A DNA stretch of 11,918 bases from Burkholderiaceae bacterium (GTDB taxonomy: Bacteria; Pseudomonadota; Gammaproteobacteria; Burkholderiales; Burkholderiaceae): assembly GCA_022701965.1 (NCBI GenBank), contig JAKONL010000068.1, positions 1 through 11,918 of the forward strand, in the 5' to 3' direction. The notes below the pieces were generated by a model that was given only the letters and a program-made list of their open reading frames with translations, did not search any database and was not told the DNA's origin. Below, piece after piece: positions 1 to 6,379 of the stretch; the stretch's first letter is position 1; each line of letters starts with the position of its first letter. The translations under genes were made by a program, and so were the position numbers.

Positions 1-673
1 GGGCAACCGCTGCACGGTCCACACCGTCTCGGCGCACATGCTCTACGAGAACAGCGATCCGTTCCTGCTGCACGAGCCCGGCGGCGTCCTCGACGTGACC
101 GAGGCGCGCTACGCGGCGCTCGACGAGCGCTCGGTGCGGGTCACCGGCTCGCGCTTCGAGCCCCGGCCCTACACGATGAAGCTCGAGGGCGCTTCCGGCG
201 GCGCCTTCCAGACCCTGATGCTGGTCGGCATCCAGGACCGCAAGGTACTCGCCGAGCCCGACCGCTTCCTCGCGCGCCTGCACGGGGTGCTGACGACCCG
301 CGTGCGCGAGGCGATGGGCGAGCGCGCCGGCGCCTTCGACATCTCGCTGCGTCCCTACGGCTGGAACGCGGTCGACGGCACGCCGGTGGAGGCCGGCACC
401 GCGGCGCCGCGCGAGATCGGTCTGCTGTTCGTCGCCACCGCGTCGACCCAGCACCTCGCCACGCAGATCGCCAAGACCTGCAATCCGTGGCTGTTCCACC
501 TGCCGCTCGACGAGGGCGACCCGATGCCGAGCTATGCGTTCCCGTTCTCTCCGGCGGAGATCGAGCGCGGGCAGGTGTTCGAGTTCCGGCTCAACCACGT
601 CGTCGCGGTGGACGATCCGGCCGAGCTGGTGCGCACCGTGTTCGTCCCGGTCGAGGAGGTGGCCCATGGCTGA
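1..673 (+). CDS. AtuA-type (DUF1446) protein, C-terminal part, 5' end outside window
   Basis: The reading frame is open from base 2, before the first in-frame ATG at 38, and reads GNRCTVHTVSAHMLYENSDP, so the gene begins upstream of the window. What is visible, about 223 residues, matches the later part of the DUF1446 domain of AtuA-family proteins. Recognisable stretches are SAHMLYENSDPF, the GGVLDVTEARY segment, and VRVTGSRFEP followed by YTMKLEGA. The family is named after AtuA of the Pseudomonas acyclic terpene (citronellol/geraniol) pathway. Many members sit in other acyl-CoA catabolic clusters and their reaction is not established. The frame ends in VEEVAHG with no further C-terminal domain, as in the shorter members of the family. 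The stop overlaps the start of the DUF4387 gene, so the two are almost certainly co-translated. Family assignment is fairly sure; the substrate is unknown. Confidence 0.82.
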   Translation, partial: GNRCTVHTVSAHMLYENSDPFLLHEPGGVLDVTEARYAALDERSVRVTGSRFEPRPYTMKLEGASGGAFQTLMLVGIQDRKVLAEPDRFLARLHGVLTTRVREAMGERAGAFDISLRPYGWNAVDGTPVEAGTAAPREIGLLFVATASTQHLATQIAKTCNPWLFHLPLDEGDPMPSYAFPFSPAEIERGQVFEFRLNHVVAVDDPAELVRTVFVPVEEVAHG

Positions 674-983
674 GACCGTCAACGACGTCTGCCGCCACGT
701 GCGCTCGAAGAACGCCGGCCCGTTCTGGATCACGCTGGACCTGTCGTTCGCCGACCGTGCCGCGTTCGACCGCTACGCCCGGGCGCCGCAGCTGCAGCCG
801 GCGGCGATCGGCGCGCTGTTCGACGTCGATCCGGCGCAGGTCAAGCACTTCGCCGTGCCCGGACTGCTCGTGGTGAAGATCTCCTATCCGCGTCGCCACG
901 CGCAGGGCGGCGCACTGGAACGCGACATGCACGGCGGGCAGCAGTACATCCGGCTGCTCGACGTCGAACTCGACCCCTCGTGA
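666..983 (+). CDS. DUF4387 family protein, partner of AtuA-type protein
   Basis: A 105-residue soluble protein beginning MAETVNDVCRHVRSKNAG and continuing with PFWITLDLSF, which is the typical opening of DUF4387 proteins. The later segment with LLVVKISYPR and the closing QYIRLLDVEL also fit. The start at 666 is favoured over in-frame upstream codons because a GAGGAGG ribosome-binding site at 653-659 lies 6 bases before it. It also overlaps the preceding stop (ATGGCTGA, 8 bp), the usual arrangement for translational coupling. DUF4387 proteins are known mainly as small neighbours of DUF1446/AtuA proteins, so a subunit or accessory role in the same unknown reaction is a reasonable inference. No catalytic motif can be pointed to. 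Confidence 0.85.
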   Translation: MAETVNDVCRHVRSKNAGPFWITLDLSFADRAAFDRYARAPQLQPAAIGALFDVDPAQVKHFAVPGLLVVKISYPRRHAQGGALERDMHGGQQYIRLLDVELDPS

Positions 984-1194
984 GGGACTGCGTGGCGCGA
1001 TCGCCGTTCAGGAACCAGGGAGTTCGGCAGGCGCATCGGCCGGCACGTGGCGCCGCGATCCGGGTGGGGGCAGCCACGCCTGCAGCGCATCGGCGAGTCG
1101 CCACCGATCGTGCGCACGCCGGCCGTGTGCGCGATGGTCGCGTGGCGTCATCGCCGGCGAACCGTTCCATCCCGGGTCGGTTCCAATCGCGGCC

Positions 1195-2817
1195 ATGACA
1201 CAGACCACCTTTCGACGCGGCGCCGATGCATTGATCCAGACGCTGCGCGCCGCCGGCGTCGCGCGCATCTTCACGCTGTCGGGCAATCACATCATGTCGG
1301 TCTTCGATGCCGCCATCGGCTCGGGCATCGAACTCGTCCACACGCGTCACGAGGCCAGCACGGTCCACATGGCGGATGCCTGGTCGCGCATCACCGGCGA
1401 GGTCGGCATCGCCCTCGTCACCGGCGGTCCGGGGCACGCCAACGCGGTGTCGGCGTTGTACACCGCGCTCATGGCCGAAGCGCCGATCGTGCTGCTGTCG
1501 GGTCATGCGCCCCACGACCAGATCGGCCTGGGCGCGTTCCAGGAGATGCGCCAGGCCGAGATGGCCGCGCCCGTGTGCAAGGCCGCCTGGACCTGCGCGC
1601 GCGCCGGGGACGTGGCCGCGGAGGTGGCGAAAGCCATCCGTCTGGCCCGATCCGGCCGGCCCGGGCCCGTGCATCTGAGTCTGCCGACCGATGTGCTGGA
1701 AGGTCCGGCGAGCAGCGGTGTTCCGTCGGCGCGGGCTTTCCTGCCCGAACCGACGTCCCTCGATCCGGACCTCGCGGCGCGCCTGGTCGAGCGCCTGGCG
1801 CAGGCCGCGCGGCCGATGATCCTGGTCGGACCGGCGTGCCTGACGCGGGCCGGACGCCGAGCGATCGAGGCCCTGGAGGAGGCGATGGGCGTTCCGGTCA
1901 TCGGCATGGAAAGTCCGCGTGGCGTCAACGATGCGAGTCTCGGTGCGTTCGCCCCGTTGCTCGATCGGGTGGACTGCCTGTTGCTCGTCGGCAAGCGGGT
2001 CGATTTCACCCTGCGGTTCGGCGCCGCCTTCGCCGCGGCGACCGAGGTGCACCAGGTCGATCCGGACGTCGCCGAGATCGAGCGTGGCCGCCAAAGCCTG
2101 GGCGACCGATCCGGAATCACGGCGCAGGCCGATGCCGGGCCGGCCCTGCACGCATTGACGATCGCCGCCCGGTGCTCGTCGAAGTCGTCGTGGTGGCGAG
2201 AGGCACGCGATGCGGTGGCCCATCGGCCGACGGCGTGGACGGACGCGACGTCCGGGATCGCGGGCCGCCTGCATCCGGTCCAGATGCTGCGGCCGCTGCA
2301 AGCCGTGCTCGACAGTCATCCGGAGTCCGTCCTCGTCTGCGACGGCGGCGAGATCGGCCAGTGGGCCATGGCCTGCCTGCACGCGCCGCACCGCATCAAC
2401 AACGGCGTCGCCGGCTCGATCGGCGCCGGACTGCCGTACGCGCTGGCCGCCCGGTTCGCCCGGCCCGACGCGCCCGTGGTCGCGGTCATGGGCGACGGCA
2501 CCGTCGGTTTCCACATCGCCGAGTTCGACACCGCGGTGCGTCACGGCCTGTCCTTCGTCGTGGTGGTGGGCAACGACGCGCGCTGGAATGCCGAGTACCA
2601 GATCCAGCTGCGCGACTTCGGCGCCGATCGCCTGATCGGCTGCGAACTGCGCCCGACCCGCTACGACGCCGTGGCGCAGGCCTTCGGTGCCCATGGCGAG
2701 CGCGTCGAGGATGCCGACGCCTTGCGCGCGGCGCTCGGTCGTGCCCTGGCCAGCGGCCTTCCGGCCTGCCTCGACGTGAGGATCGAAGGTCTCCCGGCGC
2801 CTCGGATCAGCCGCTAG
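1195..2817 (+). CDS. Thiamine-diphosphate-dependent enzyme, acetolactate-synthase-like
   Basis: A 540-residue protein of normal length for the superfamily. The N-terminal PYR domain (about residues 5-165) carries RHEAS with the conserved glutamate E53 that activates the cofactor. A central domain (about 188-320) begins before the ARPMILVGPA segment. The C-terminal PP domain (about 359-515) carries the diphosphate/Mg motif: GDG at 433-435, ending 25 residues later at N460 in VVVVGND. These features establish ThDP binding. They do not separate acetolactate synthase from related carboligases or 2-oxoacid/oxalyl-CoA-type decarboxylases. No small regulatory subunit (IlvH/N type) is adjacent, so a biosynthetic acetolactate synthase is unlikely and a catabolic role is more plausible. 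The ATG at 1195 has no clear Shine-Dalgarno site. The 211-bp gap upstream suggests its own promoter, although same-strand co-transcription with the DUF4387 gene is possible. Confidence 0.88.
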   Translation: MTQTTFRRGADALIQTLRAAGVARIFTLSGNHIMSVFDAAIGSGIELVHTRHEASTVHMADAWSRITGEVGIALVTGGPGHANAVSALYTALMAEAPIVLLSGHAPHDQIGLGAFQEMRQAEMAAPVCKAAWTCARAGDVAAEVAKAIRLARSGRPGPVHLSLPTDVLEGPASSGVPSARAFLPEPTSLDPDLAARLVERLAQAARPMILVGPACLTRAGRRAIEALEEAMGVPVIGMESPRGVNDASLGAFAPLLDRVDCLLLVGKRVDFTLRFGAAFAAATEVHQVDPDVAEIERGRQSLGDRSGITAQADAGPALHALTIAARCSSKSSWWREARDAVAHRPTAWTDATSGIAGRLHPVQMLRPLQAVLDSHPESVLVCDGGEIGQWAMACLHAPHRINNGVAGSIGAGLPYALAARFARPDAPVVAVMGDGTVGFHIAEFDTAVRHGLSFVVVVGNDARWNAEYQIQLRDFGADRLIGCELRPTRYDAVAQAFGAHGERVEDADALRAALGRALASGLPACLDVRIEGLPAPRISR

Positions 2818-2893
2818 GTGGACGTCGGAAGCCGGCACGCGCCGGGGCGTGGCGTCTGCGGGCGACACCGACGCGATCCTTCGAATCGAGGTT

Positions 2894-3256
2894 TCAACCC
2901 AGGAAGTCTTTCAATGCGACGGCGAACGATCCCGCGGCATTGATCTTCTCGATGTAGATGTCCGCACCCGATCCGATGCATTCCACTTCCCGTTCGAGCG
3001 CGGGAGAAGCTGAATAGACGGCGATCTTCGTGCCGGGGCAGCAATCGCGTGCGCGCCGGACGCCCTCGCAGTCCCGAATGCGGGGCAGCTTGAGATCCAG
3101 CAACAGCACATCGGGGGCACCGCGAACTTCGACAGCCCTGACGAACTCCTCGAAATTCGAGAATCCCGAGATCCTGGCCGTCTTCTTCAGGCGTCGGATG
3201 AACGTCATCGTGGCATCGCGCATCAGTTCATGGTCGTCCACGACGTAGATCAGCAT
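2894..3256 (-). CDS. Stand-alone response-regulator receiver domain
   Basis: A 120-residue CheY-like protein. It shows the acidic pair D7-D8 in VVDDHE, the phosphoacceptor D54 in VLLLDLKLP, S82 in IAVYSAS at the conserved Thr/Ser position, and K104 in YIEK. All residues needed for phosphorylation are therefore present. The chain ends at the last receiver helix (ALKDFLG), so there is no DNA-binding or enzymatic output domain. It probably acts by protein-protein contact or as a phosphate sink. The ATG at 3256 is preceded by a purine-rich GAAGAGA. It is the last of five - strand genes and starts 60 bp after the CheB-like gene, suggesting shared transcription with it. No histidine kinase is in view. 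The VVDDHE start resembles NarL/FixJ-type receivers, so loss of a C-terminal HTH is possible, but there is no HTH remnant downstream: the tail runs straight into the convergent ThDP gene. Confidence 0.87.
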   Translation of the reverse strand: MLIYVVDDHELMRDATMTFIRRLKKTARISGFSNFEEFVRAVEVRGAPDVLLLDLKLPRIRDCEGVRRARDCCPGTKIAVYSASPALEREVECIGSGADIYIEKINAAGSFAVALKDFLG

Positions 3257-3316
3257 TCGATCTCTTCGACGGAGACCTGGACCGGCGGCATCGCCGGGAA
3301 CCGTCGCGGCGAGGGT

Positions 3317-3949
3317 TCAGCAATCATGCGGGGTCCGATGGCGGAGTTGGCGGGAGAAGCGACTCGAAGCGGCCGGCGCCGGCACGCCGATCAGGACCAT
3401 CAGCAGTGCGGCCATGTCTTCCATGCGCACGTTGCGATGCGGCCCGCTCGCGTCGATCGGTGGATCGGACGTGGGGGATGGGATCGTCCCCGACGTGGTC
3501 TGGACGATGGCGATGCCGCCGCTCGACGCGATGATCGCCAGCGAGTCCACGGCCTTCTCGCTGCGCGGACCCATCAGGATGCCGATGACACGGTTTCCCC
3601 AGACACTCGCCACCGAGTTGAAGCACCGTCTCATGCCGATGTGACGCGAGTCGTGGGCGAGTGCGGGTTCGAGGCCCAGTTCTCCCCAGGGCCGCACCAC
3701 GATGCCCGCATAGGAGGAACCCAGGTACACGTGCCCCTTGCGAATCCGCTGGCCTTCCTGGGCGCGCAGGAACGGAAGCGAGCCGTCCGCGGCCAGGTTG
3801 CTGCCGAGTTCCAGGGCCTGTACGGGCTCCTGCAGGATCACCAGGACGGAGGCGGGGAAGTCGGGTGGCAGTTCCTGGATGAGTCGCCTTATGCCTCCCA
3901 GGCTGCCTTCGAGTCCGGCCACGACGATGACATCGCGAAATGTTTTCAT
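3317..3949 (-). CDS. CheB-like protein with degenerate methylesterase active site
   Basis: A 210-residue protein aligning along its length with the CheB methylesterase domain: EGSLGG for GASTGG, VLVILQEP for the ITQHMP strand, EGQRIRKGHVYL for DGERVLPGHAYI, then CFNSVASVWGNRVIGILMG for the region ending in GMGNDG. CheB removes methyl groups from chemoreceptor glutamates using a Ser-His-Asp triad. By my alignment the serine survives (S16), histidine is replaced by E41 and aspartate by E131, and GMGNDGA reads GPRSEKA. Hydrolysis is therefore unlikely; a binding or scaffold role is inferred. There is no N-terminal receiver; one is encoded separately 60 bp downstream. The ATG at 3949 was chosen over the upstream in-frame ATG at 4051 because GAAGGA lies 9 bases before it and homology starts there. 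The C-terminal tail after about residue 150 is poorly conserved. Confidence 0.72.
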   Translation of the reverse strand: MKTFRDVIVVAGLEGSLGGIRRLIQELPPDFPASVLVILQEPVQALELGSNLAADGSLPFLRAQEGQRIRKGHVYLGSSYAGIVVRPWGELGLEPALAHDSRHIGMRRCFNSVASVWGNRVIGILMGPRSEKAVDSLAIIASSGGIAIVQTTSGTIPSPTSDPPIDASGPHRNVRMEDMAALLMVLIGVPAPAASSRFSRQLRHRTPHDC

Positions 3950-4128
3950 GGAAGCCGGTCCTTCGCCGTCATCGATGGTTCGAGCTGTCTGCATCGGGAT
4001 GGCCGGGCGCCGCCCATGTCCGGCCTGCGAGGTCGGTCGCCCTCCCGACATCGTCGTCGCATGGCATGCGGGATTTCAGCGGCGAACGGCCTGTCATGTC
4101 TCGTTCTTCTCGAGGTCTCGCGGACCGT

Positions 4129-4452
4129 CTACGACAGTCTCCGCAGACGTGGCGGAACCCTGAACGACAGGGGGTCGGTCCGGACGACCTCGCCGGTCGC
4201 CGCCATGCCGCTTTCGGGCACCCGATCCAGGCCGGCCGGTCCCAGGCAGCGCAGCATCGCGCGGCCCAGGTACGTCAAACGATGGACCGTCGCCGGATTC
4301 CGATGCCAATGACCGTCGAACGCGGGGCTGGGCAAAGGAATGGTCACCTGGATGTAGCCCCATGCCCGCAGGATCCTCAACTTGAGAAGATCCTCGCGGT
4401 CCGTCGTCTGAAACGGCATCGATGCGCGGGAAAGTTCTGCGAGCAGTTTCAT
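4129..4452 (-). CDS. Conserved-type hypothetical protein, possibly winged-helix-like
   Basis: A 107-residue soluble protein I cannot name. From the ATG at 4452 it opens with MKLLAELSRASMPFQTTD, then DLLKLRILRAWGYIQVTIP and, after a variable loop, VHRLTYLGRAMLRCLG. The spacing of a helix, a second helix ending in a glycine turn, a strand pair, and a LTxLGR-type helix is reminiscent of small winged-helix proteins of Burkholderiales, but the fold is inferred by eye. The arginine-rich tail (PPRLRRLS) is unremarkable. The frame stays open upstream to an ATG at 4596. I prefer 4452 because the similarity to remembered proteins begins there and a GAGGAG lies upstream, though its spacing of 12 bases is long. 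The gene sits among four regulatory genes on the same strand, which fits a regulatory role without proving it. Confidence 0.6.
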   Translation of the reverse strand: MKLLAELSRASMPFQTTDREDLLKLRILRAWGYIQVTIPLPSPAFDGHWHRNPATVHRLTYLGRAMLRCLGPAGLDRVPESGMAATGEVVRTDPLSFRVPPRLRRLS

Positions 4453-4621
4453 GGGCACGACGTACTCCTCGTTCGACGGAGAAACCCCGTCGGCGTCGAG
4501 CTTGTCGGCGACATCGAGACGGGCTCCGGTGGATCGGAATCGGCAGTCGATCACATTAGCGCGCAATGCGGTGCGAGGCTGTTCGCTGACGCACATAGAC
4601 CGAAGGAAGACGAAAAAAAAT

Positions 4622-5314
4622 TCATCCCATCAGATCCCTGTAGCTCCGCCGGTCGATGTCGTAGCAGTCGCAAGCGACCGCTTCCAGTCGTGGCCGGTCG
4701 AGCACACGCAGGTTGCCACGGCGGTATTCGATGAGGCCCTGCCGCTGCAGGAGCCCGGCGGCCAGCGTGACGCTGACGCGGCGCGTGCCCAGCATGCAGG
4801 CGATGAACTCGTGCGTCATGCCGAACCGGTCGGAGCCTGCCCGATCCTGGCTCATGAGGAGCCATCGCGCCAGGCGAGGTCCGAGCGCGTGGTAGTGCAG
4901 GCAGGTGGAGGAGGTGACGAACTGGTTCATCAGCAACGAGACATAGCGGTCCAGGATGCGCTTCGTCGACGGACCGGCCGCCAGCTGCCTCCGGAAGACC
5001 GGGGTGGTCAGCCGCCAGGCCCAGCCTTGTCCCTGCACGACGGCGAGCACCGGGGCGTTCACGGCGCCCAGCACCACGTGGGCTCCCAGCATGCCTTCGC
5101 GTCCCATCATCCCGACTTCCAGACCGGGATGTCCCTTCGCCACGGCCACCAGCGAGATGAAGCCCTCGACCGGGAAGTAGACGTGCTCGTTGGGCTCGCC
5201 GGGTGTCCACAGGACCTTGGACAGGACCAGCGGCACCTTCTCGCAGAGTCCCAGCAGCACCAGACGCTCGGCGTGCGCGATCAGACCGATCAGGTGGTTG
5301 TCGACAGATGCCAA
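4622..5314 (-). CDS. Crp/Fnr-family transcriptional regulator (second of tandem pair)
   Basis: A 230-residue regulator with an N-terminal cyclic-nucleotide-binding-like beta-roll (about 35-105, including VYFPVEGFISL and GMMGREGMLG). A dimerisation helix follows, then a C-terminal Crp-type winged helix (about 165-208: MTHEFIACMLGTRRVSVT, then LIEYRRGNLRVLD). The chain closes with CDCY at 215-218, a C-x-C-Y signature shared with its neighbour. There is no N-terminal Fnr cysteine cluster. At the position where CRP has the phosphate-binding arginine (RSA) this protein reads APVLA, so cAMP binding is unlikely. A TTG start at 5314 is proposed because GGGAGAGAAG ends only 3 bases before it; the ATG at 5380 lacks such a site and would add an unconserved 22-residue leader. 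The ligand is unknown. An eight-base T tract follows the stop almost at once on the coding strand but lacks a GC stem. Confidence 0.85.
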   Translation of the reverse strand: MASVDNHLIGLIAHAERLVLLGLCEKVPLVLSKVLWTPGEPNEHVYFPVEGFISLVAVAKGHPGLEVGMMGREGMLGAHVVLGAVNAPVLAVVQGQGWAWRLTTPVFRRQLAAGPSTKRILDRYVSLLMNQFVTSSTCLHYHALGPRLARWLLMSQDRAGSDRFGMTHEFIACMLGTRRVSVTLAAGLLQRQGLIEYRRGNLRVLDRPRLEAVACDCYDIDRRSYRDLMG

Positions 5315-5432
5315 GCGCTTCTCTCCCAAGTGGTTTGTCCTCGCCGGACACAACGAGCTGGAACGGAACGCCGAATGCAACTACCGCTTCGACAGGCCCG
5401 AGCAGTATGCGCGCACCGCGGGGCGCCGCCCG

Positions 5433-6152
5433 TCACAAGGCCGACTTCGAGGGCAGGAGCCGGTCGTATTCCTTCTTGACCACGCTGTAGCACTCGCAGG
5501 ATCGTTTCTCCAATGCGAGTCGATCGAGCACCGTGATGCGTCCGCGCGCATAGCGGATCAAGCCGGCCGCCTGCAGGTTCATGGCCGCTTCGGTCACGCC
5601 TTCGCGGCGAACGCCCAGCATGTTGGAGATGAGCTGCTGGGTCATGACCAGTTCGTCGCCGGGCAGGCGGTCCAGGCTGAGCAGCAGCCAGCGACACAGC
5701 TGCTGGTCGAGCGAATGGTGACGGTTGCAGACGGCCGTCTGCGACATCTGCGCGATCAGGGCCTGCGTGTAGCGCAGGAGCAGATGCAGCACCGGACCGG
5801 CCCGCTGGAATTCCTCCTGGAGTGCCTGCGCATTGAGTCGAAATCCCTCGCCTGCGCTCTGGATGACGGCGCGATTGGGAGAGGAGCCGCCGCCCATGAA
5901 CAGCGAGATGCCGACGATGCCCTCGTTGCCCACGACGGCGATCTCCGCCGAGGCGCCATTCTCCAGGACGTACAGGAGCGACACGATGGCACTGGAGGGG
6001 AAGTAGACGTGGCTCATCGTTTCGCCCGACTCGTAGAGCACATGACCCAACGGCAGATCGATGGGTTCGATCTGCGGCAGCCATCGCTGGAGCTCGGCGT
6101 CGGGCAATGCGGCCAGCAGATCGTTCTTCTTCGCTTCCACCATGCTCGCCAT
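5433..6152 (-). CDS. Crp/Fnr-family transcriptional regulator (first of tandem pair)
   Basis: A 239-residue regulator with the sensory beta-roll at about 35-105 (LPLGHVLYESGE, VYFPSSAIVSLLY, AVVGNEGIVGISLFMGG), then the long dimer helix. The winged helix-turn-helix spans about 169-210 (MTQQLISNMLGVRREGVTEA, then GLIRYARGRITVLDR). An arginine, R94 in SPNRAVIQ, is retained near the position of the nucleotide-phosphate contact in CRP, although the rest of the cAMP pocket is not conserved. Fnr iron-sulphur cysteines are absent. The tail carries CECY at 219-222, as in the neighbouring paralogue. The start at 6152 is chosen because GGGAG lies 5 bases upstream; in-frame ATGs at 6188 and 6143 are alternatives. 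It is the promoter-proximal gene of the regulatory block, with 227 bp separating it from selO. Effector and targets are unknown. Confidence 0.87.
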   Translation of the reverse strand: MASMVEAKKNDLLAALPDAELQRWLPQIEPIDLPLGHVLYESGETMSHVYFPSSAIVSLLYVLENGASAEIAVVGNEGIVGISLFMGGGSSPNRAVIQSAGEGFRLNAQALQEEFQRAGPVLHLLLRYTQALIAQMSQTAVCNRHHSLDQQLCRWLLLSLDRLPGDELVMTQQLISNMLGVRREGVTEAAMNLQAAGLIRYARGRITVLDRLALEKRSCECYSVVKKEYDRLLPSKSAL

Positions 6153-6379
6153 GCCGACTCCCGAACCGCGCGTCGCAGGATGCGGCACTGTGGAGAATTA
6201 GATACAGATTCCTGGCATCGATCTGTTCGCCAGCGAACATAGCCCGGTCGATCTCGGGTCGCCGCCGCAGCGACCACGGTCGGGACCCATCCGCCCACCG
6301 AGAGCGAGGTCGGCACCACGACCACCGTCGCGCTCGCGATCGCGGTCCCGGCCACCGACGCTTCGCCGCCATCGCGGCG
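6153..6379. other. Intergenic region upstream of the regulatory block
   Basis: These 227 bp between the selO stop and the first Crp/Fnr gene hold no convincing gene. The few A+T-rich bases lie at about 6191-6210, where the - strand reads CTGTATCTAATTCTCCACAG about 36 bases before the regulator's start. TATCTAAT within it could serve as a -10 element, but no good -35 partner is visible. No U-rich hairpin terminator for selO was found. Confidence 0.35.

Noticed and set aside
984..1194. Short frames and near-palindromes in the gap before the ThDP gene.
   Set aside because: No ribosome-binding site, motif or usable hairpin loop; treated as plain intergenic DNA.
2832..2845. CCGGC-ACGC-GCCGG hairpin between the convergent ThDP and receiver genes.
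   Set aside because: Stem of only five pairs and no T run on either strand; such hairpins are common in G+C-rich DNA.
841..2868. Very long open frame on the - strand opposite the ThDP-enzyme gene (675 residues).
   Set aside because: Its composition is Arg/Ala/Gly/Asp-rich without motifs, and it mirrors the codon pattern of the real + strand gene; typical antisense shadow in high-G+C DNA.
4552..4560. TCACATTAG, one half of a CRP-type site (TGTGA on the - strand), before the 107-residue gene.
   Set aside because: The other half-site is absent at the proper spacing (GCCGA instead of TCACA).
4613..4620. Eight-A run (T tract on the - strand) directly after the second Crp/Fnr gene, considered as an intrinsic terminator.
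   Set aside because: No stable stem precedes the T tract on that strand.
6188..6207. CTGT-N12-ACAG inverted repeat upstream of the first Crp/Fnr gene.
   Set aside because: Only four-base arms, with spacing that fits neither a CRP/FNR site nor a LexA box.
6014..6355. - strand frame starting MAGTAIASATVVVVPTSL, resembling a signal peptide.
   Set aside because: It soon runs in a different frame into the Crp/Fnr gene and has no recognisable mature protein.
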